From contig NZ_JASVWB010000002.1 of the NCBI RefSeq assembly GCF_030287445.1, positions 2,914,001-2,978,000 of the forward strand: DNA of 64,000 nucleotides, read 5' to 3'. This stretch comes from Streptomyces sp. ALI-76-A. Lineage in GTDB: Bacteria; Actinomycetota; Actinomycetes; Streptomycetales; Streptomycetaceae. Made by a program: the position numbers and the translations under genes. The notes beneath the pieces were generated by a model. It saw nothing but the letters and a program-made list of their open reading frames with translations. It ran no database searches and was not told the DNA's origin. How positions within the stretch are numbered: the first letter of the stretch is position 1; every line of letters begins with the position of its first letter. Below, piece by piece: positions 62,001 to 64,000 of this stretch.

Positions 62001-63919
62001 TCCGCGGGATACCCCGTCTTGGCCTCCGCCACCTCCCACACCACCCGGTCCGCCTCGGCCCGGTCCTCGGCCGTGGCCTCGGCGGGCTGTTCGGGAGCGG
62101 ATACCTCGGAGGCAGGCGCCTCAGGGGCGGGCGTCTCCGGTGCGGCGGCCCGCGCGGGCCGGGCCGACGCCTGGAGATCGGCGACGAACTCGGCGATCCG
62201 GCTGAGGGTGTTGAGGGACGCCGAGTCGATGTCCTCCACCACCGGCAGCCCCAGCACCTCCCGCACCTCACCGAGGATCTCCGCCTGCTTCACCGAGTCG
62301 ATCCCCAGATCCGCCTCCAGATCCAGATCCGCCTCCAACAGGTCCGCGGGATACCCCGTCTTGGCCTCCGCCACCTCCCACACCACCCGGTCCGCCTCGG
62401 CCCGGTCCTCGGCCGTGGCCTCGGCGGGCTGCGCGGGCACCGGGGCCGTGACGGGCCCGGGGCCCGCGGCGGTCTCCCGTGCCGTCGCGGCAGGGGCGGC
62501 CGTGCCGCGTGAGGCGTCGACGAGCTGGTCGAGCAGGTGGCCGAGCGGGGCGTCCGCCTCGGTCGGGACGGTCGTGTCCGCGAGGCCCAGATGGGCGGCG
62601 AGCGCGGCCGCCAGGTCCTCGCGGACCCGGGTGCTCAGACCGAGGCCCGCGCCCATCAGCTGGGCCGGGTCCAGGAGCCGTACCGGGTAACCGGTGTAGC
62701 GGGCGGCGGCCTTGAGGAGGTCCTCGCGCAGTTCGGCGGTGGTCGGGGCGGCGTTCTCCCCGGCCGGTTCCCGCGGGGCGCTGTGCTGCTCCGGCTCGCT
62801 GCGGGGCAGGCCGTGCACCTCCGCGAAGGCCGTGAAGCGGCGCATGCTCTCCACCGCGCCCAGCGACTGGATGTTGGTCGGGGTGACCAGCGCCTCCTGG
62901 TCGGAGTCGGCGAGGATCCGCTCGGTGAGCCCGGACAGGATCGACTTGGGGCCGACCTCGACGAAGCTGTTGACGCCGTCCGCGTGCATCCGTCCGATCA
63001 GCTGCTGGAAGCTGAACGGCGTGACCAGCTGGCGGGCGAGCAGCAGGGGCAGGTCCGCCACGTCCTGCTCGGTGTAGTAGTCGCCGATCACCGTGGAGAG
63101 CACGGGGATCCTGGGGGCGTGCCAGTCGAGCGCGGCGAGCGTGCGCTCCAGGTGCGGGACGGCCTCCTCCAGCAGGTCGGAGTGGAAGCCGTGGGAGACC
63201 CTGAGCCGGGTGGCCTTGATCCCGCGCTCGCGGCACAGTGCGGCGGCCTTGTCGATGGCGTCCGAGTCGCCGGACAGGACCGTCTGGTCGGGCGAGTTGA
63301 CGAGGCTCTGCACGAGGTAGCCGTTGCCGCCCCCGCGCAGCAACAGCAGCAGCCGGGACAGCTGTTCGCGGCTGCGGTCGCTGTCCGTCTGCAGGCTCAG
63401 CATGCCGCCGCGGCGGGCCTCGGGAATGACCTTCACGGCCACGCCCCGCCCGTACACCGCGCGCACGCCGTCCTCCAGGGAGAGCGCGCCGGCCGCGACC
63501 AGGGCGCTGATCTCGCCCAGGCTGTGCCCGATGTGCGTCTCGGCGGTGATGCCCTGGCTCTCCAGCAGCCGGTGCACGACCATGCTGCCCGCGAAGATCG
63601 CGGGCTGCATGACCACCGGGTCCTGGAGCGCCTTGACCGGGTCACTGCCGCCGGAGCTGAACATGCGGCTGGTCAGGGTGTGCCCGGCCAGCTCGCGGTA
63701 GGTCGCGTCGATCCGCTCGAACGTCTCGGCGGCCACCGGGTTCTCGGCGGCGAGGTCGGCGAACATGTCCGGGTACTGCGCCCCGTGGCCGGGGAACAGG
63801 AAGGCGCTGCGCAGCGCGACGCCGGTGGTGCCGAGGTAGACGCCCTGGGCCTGAAGGGCTCGCCGGCTGGCGGCGGCGATCTTCTCCCCGCTGCGGACTT
63901 CGGTCTGTGTGATGGTCAC
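59042..63919 (-). CDS. Multidomain PUFA/secondary-lipid-type synthase: AT-ACP*-ACP-ACP-KR-DH
   Basis: A 1625-residue iterative synthase subunit. The acyltransferase (35-370) has FPGHGAQ and GHSLGE. Residues 395-470 look like an ACP whose attachment site reads GLSTRVRE instead of GIDSVKQ. Two intact, identical ACPs follow, with pantetheine serines at about 542 and 656. The KR region begins near 740, its Rossmann GGSRGIT near 1007. The C-terminal 300 residues contain a hotdog dehydratase with DHRVKGAGTFPG (HxxxGxxxxP). The domain order recalls PfaA or HglE, but the N-terminal KS is missing, so the KS must come from the separate KS-CLF. GTG at 63919 is the start. No enoyl reductase is seen in the window. 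Confidence 0.92.
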   Translation of the reverse strand: MTITQTEVRSGEKIAAASRRALQAQGVYLGTTGVALRSAFLFPGHGAQYPDMFADLAAENPVAAETFERIDATYRELAGHTLTSRMFSSGGSDPVKALQDPVVMQPAIFAGSMVVHRLLESQGITAETHIGHSLGEISALVAAGALSLEDGVRAVYGRGVAVKVIPEARRGGMLSLQTDSDRSREQLSRLLLLLRGGGNGYLVQSLVNSPDQTVLSGDSDAIDKAAALCRERGIKATRLRVSHGFHSDLLEEAVPHLERTLAALDWHAPRIPVLSTVIGDYYTEQDVADLPLLLARQLVTPFSFQQLIGRMHADGVNSFVEVGPKSILSGLTERILADSDQEALVTPTNIQSLGAVESMRRFTAFAEVHGLPRSEPEQHSAPREPAGENAAPTTAELREDLLKAAARYTGYPVRLLDPAQLMGAGLGLSTRVREDLAAALAAHLGLADTTVPTEADAPLGHLLDQLVDASRGTAAPAATARETAAGPGPVTAPVPAQPAEATAEDRAEADRVVWEVAEAKTGYPADLLEADLDLEADLGIDSVKQAEILGEVREVLGLPVVEDIDSASLNTLSRIAEFVADLQASARPARAAAPETPAPEAPASEVSAPEQPAEATAEDRAEADRVVWEVAEAKTGYPADLLEADLDLEADLGIDSVKQAEILGEVREVLGLPVVEDIDSASLNTLSRIAEFVAGLQAATGRSPRGGGTSDTGGGDGSDDSHIREAAPARPVLPPVLERTLDRIAGRYVPLAVESPLDHPGARPFSLDGKAVVVITGQDTALAREVLPRLTGHGARPYVVAPDQAAVPDDWPTARADFTDPDSLARALATARGDGEVQVVVNLHPYGSGPDPVAATTSFDRPAADWSAASDQHFTVNLLAAKAYFADLTRAGRDGGYFAATAVGGVFGLESDGAMDPLGGLTAGFAKSLDLELADTRVKVVDFTEGDAAGAAEALLAEITTHAERTVEVGYLRGLRKIVQVVPHEIATDERQQPLRLDPGSVVVFSGGSRGITYECAKELARLEGVRVVILGRTRPAEGTEDWMALDDEAFAALGKGWFRQAKKKNPAITPVKAKKQFAALANSRELYRNIEELRAVNPLSVYEVCDVSDGGQVTAVVDAVRQRYGRIDGVVHAAGLESVATVPKKSLDHARHVVRVKADGSHHLWHAVKHDDLKFFGFFGSFLGRFGMDGQVDYTAGADLVSKLSALLARRNPDTRVFTLCWTGWADVGMAATEAVRRIQEEVRGLRYLGVEEGVQHFAREVFQGGDDPEVLVFGEIGTNSYGGQDASMDGTRTGVAVPVGPDGAVRDRIALPLLDRVLEVTDTRVRAVRRLDPRADRYLDDHRVKGAGTFPGVLHIEGQVQASGLLVPEHTVVAAENVEFLKFVKHLPNFPLDLRFEAEADEELADGTRRVRAEIRSDLVTADGRVLETDRVHSRGTYVFARRPGSPPAADPELAELVAKSTELDIDRFYERAARQITFGPRFRQVRRIGFVGDIEEGRMVSEIVADAGRGLFSTTATPRLRTLPIVIDNAWRSTLLWAYHQLGSHVVPVSIAAMRFHRVPLPGETVHTDSTVVPVGPDQGGKPGDLRISTRIADTAGITLCEIQDLVVTQVGRDEGDTRLLD
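61838..62431. repeat. Two 252-bp nearly identical ACP-coding repeats
   Basis: 61838-62089 and 62180-62431 differ at about three positions, all silent, with start-to-start distance 342 bp. They encode the tandem ACPs and imply recent duplication or gene conversion. Confidence 0.9.
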
Positions 63920-63933
63920 TTCTGTATGTCCCC

Positions 63934-64000
63934 TCAGGCCAGTACGTTGTGCCGCCGGGCGGCGTCCGCCAGGAGTTCGACGGCGCGGTCCACGTCCTCG
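63934..64000 (-). CDS. C-terminal end of an upstream cluster gene (rest outside window)
   Basis: Only the last 22 residues are visible, ending DRAVELLADAARRHNVLA before a TGA at 63936-63934, 14 bases upstream of the synthase start. This is too little to name a family; the helix resembles the ends of many enzymes including aminotransferases. It shows that the operon continues to the right. Confidence 0.6.
   Translation of the reverse strand, partial: EDVDRAVELLADAARRHNVLA

Noticed and set aside
58973..62512. Long plus-strand open frame (over 1100 codons) opposite the lipid synthase
   Set aside because: It is an antisense frame produced by high GC3 in the synthase. It has a composition rich in Val, Gly, Arg and His without any domain, whereas the minus strand encodes AT, ACP, KR and DH.
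1..64000. tRNA, rRNA, integrase, transposase or attachment sites
   Set aside because: I saw no cloverleaf-like sequence, rRNA stretch, IS transposase or integrase gene. The inverted repeat at 35736-35819 is the only element-like structure and lacks supporting genes.

Overview
This is a high-GC chromosomal window with codon use and gene families typical of Streptomyces. Indicators are SARP and AfsR-like regulators, an F420 reductase, DmdR1/IdeR-type iron boxes, GTG/TTG starts and many TetR/MFS pairs. Both ends cut through genes: an endonuclease/exonuclease/phosphatase at base 1, and an unidentified gene just upstream of a polyketide-type lipid synthase at base 64000.

Left part (1-16.5 kb), housekeeping and transport: a TetR regulator with a DHA2 drug exporter and a palindromic operator, panB, a DrrAB-like ABC exporter behind 11-bp-spaced direct repeats, a 1484-residue AfsR-like regulator carrying a long heptad-repeat linker, an M50 protease, npdG, and map. 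An MFS exporter here is a deletion-bearing pseudogene.

Iron region (16.6-23.9 kb): three iron boxes precede a heme oxygenase, a decayed heme importer (hmuU with an in-frame stop, and only the last 46 codons of hmuV), and an intact efeOBU operon with an added lipoprotein.

Middle part (23.9-41 kb): mixed metabolic and regulatory genes. These include a prim-pol-like protein, a GDPD, TetR with two palindromes, an Rsm22-type methyltransferase, a SpoIIE-type phosphatase, a serine hydrolase coupled to a Bcr/CflA exporter, oxidoreductases, a frameshifted phoD, DoxX, MazG-like, and a Tat multicopper oxidase.

Right part (41-64 kb), a biosynthetic gene cluster. A SARP and a two-component pair lead into a compact RiPP operon: a 62-residue candidate precursor, a fused RRE/E1-like/YcaO cyclodehydratase and a SagB-type azoline dehydrogenase. 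Then come SCP2, an acyl-CoA carboxylase beta subunit and a small monooxygenase-like protein on the other strand. A long leftward operon follows: an unknown protein, SDR, two PlsC-like proteins, a membrane protein, KS-CLF, Sfp-type PPTase, and AT-(dead ACP)-ACP-ACP-KR-DH. The latter resembles Pfa/Hgl 'secondary lipid' synthases. Whether the azol(in)e peptide and the lipid form one hybrid product or two neighbouring pathways cannot be settled from sequence, but this is the most interesting part of the window.

A recurring oddity is short tandem duplications at gene 3' ends, often crossing the stop codon (tetR, M50, map, hmuV remnant, mazG-like, multicopper oxidase).
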